Source: a bacterium (lineage in GTDB: Bacteria > JAMCPX01). From it: DNA of 6,019 nucleotides. Positions 5,871 to 6,019 of the stretch are shown here, one piece after another. The position numbers were made by a program, and so were the translations under genes. Where the stretch lies: contig JAJYLM010000128.1 in the NCBI GenBank assembly GCA_021787655.1, forward strand, positions 1 to 6,019. The letters run 5' to 3'. A model generated the notes under the pieces. The model was not told the origin of the DNA, did no database searches, and worked only from the letters and a program-made list of their open reading frames with translations. Each line of letters opens with the position of its first letter. Position 1 is the stretch's first letter.

Positions 5871-6019
5871 ACATCATCGAGGTGATCAATGTCCCATGGT
5901 GGAATGCGGCGGCACAGTACTGCATTACGATAACGGATGCACTGATGCAGCGCGGCCACCGCGCGGCGGTCATAGCCGGACAGGAAACGCCGTCATACCA
6001 AAAAGCAGTTGCGCTGAAC
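5867..6019 (+). CDS. Probable GT4-type glycosyltransferase, N-terminal fragment (runs off right edge)
   Basis: Fifty-one codons are visible, open to the window edge. The protein starts MNIIEVINVPWWNAAAQYC and continues through a helix ending in ALMQRGHRAAVIAG (about 28-41). This is the usual beginning of GT-B enzymes of family GT4: a first beta strand, a loop facing the acceptor, a helix, and then RGH plus a second hydrophobic strand. The expected donor-site motifs lie beyond the window, so the family is inferred from the first 50 residues and the operon context. Its GTG start overlaps the stop of the GT2 gene (GTGA), with GGAG 6 bases upstream. It would likely extend the LPS core or start an outer glycan. 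A different Rossmann-type sugar enzyme is possible. Confidence 0.6.
   Translation, partial: MNIIEVINVPWWNAAAQYCITITDALMQRGHRAAVIAGQETPSYQKAVALN

Overview
The window looks like the start of a lipopolysaccharide (LPS) core-assembly operon from a Gram-negative bacterium of moderately high GC content. Heptosyltransferase-type (GT9) and WaaE-type (GT2) glycosyltransferases imply an outer membrane with a heptose-containing core. The long GT9 Cys motif, the Trm112 neighbour and the radical SAM insertion remind me of Desulfobacterota or Nitrospirota genomes. That placement is an impression, not a demonstrated result.

Layout. Positions 1-763 (minus strand) hold the N-terminal 254 codons of a major facilitator superfamily transporter that runs off the left edge. 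Positions 764-883 are a short divergent intergenic region with AT-rich candidate promoter elements facing both ways. From 884 to the right edge every gene is on the plus strand and tightly packed: a 60-residue Trm112-family zinc protein (884-1066), a GT9 glycosyltransferase (1050-2051), a second, divergent GT9 (2089-3120, GTG start), a radical SAM enzyme with a one-cluster C-terminal domain (3110-4066, GTG start), a third GT9 (4063-5079), a WaaE/KdtX-like GT2 (5082-5870), and the first 51 codons of a probable GT4 glycosyltransferase (5867 to the edge, GTG start). Junctions are overlaps of 17, 11, 4 and 4 bases, a 2-base gap, and a 37-base gap bridged by a 14-codon mini-ORF. This is strong evidence for one transcript with translational coupling.

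How the genes may work together. The three GT9 enzymes probably add heptose (or a related nucleotide-activated sugar) successively to the Kdo-lipid A inner core at the cytoplasmic face of the inner membrane. The GT2 would branch or extend that core and the GT4 would continue it. The radical SAM enzyme, coupled on both sides to GT9 genes, is the least predictable member. It may oxidise, epimerise or otherwise modify a sugar used in the core. Trm112 proteins normally activate methyltransferases of the translation apparatus, but their genes often sit beside LPS genes.

No RNA genes, mobile elements, CRISPR arrays or convincing terminators were seen. Apart from the 120-base divergent region, no stretch is without a gene.
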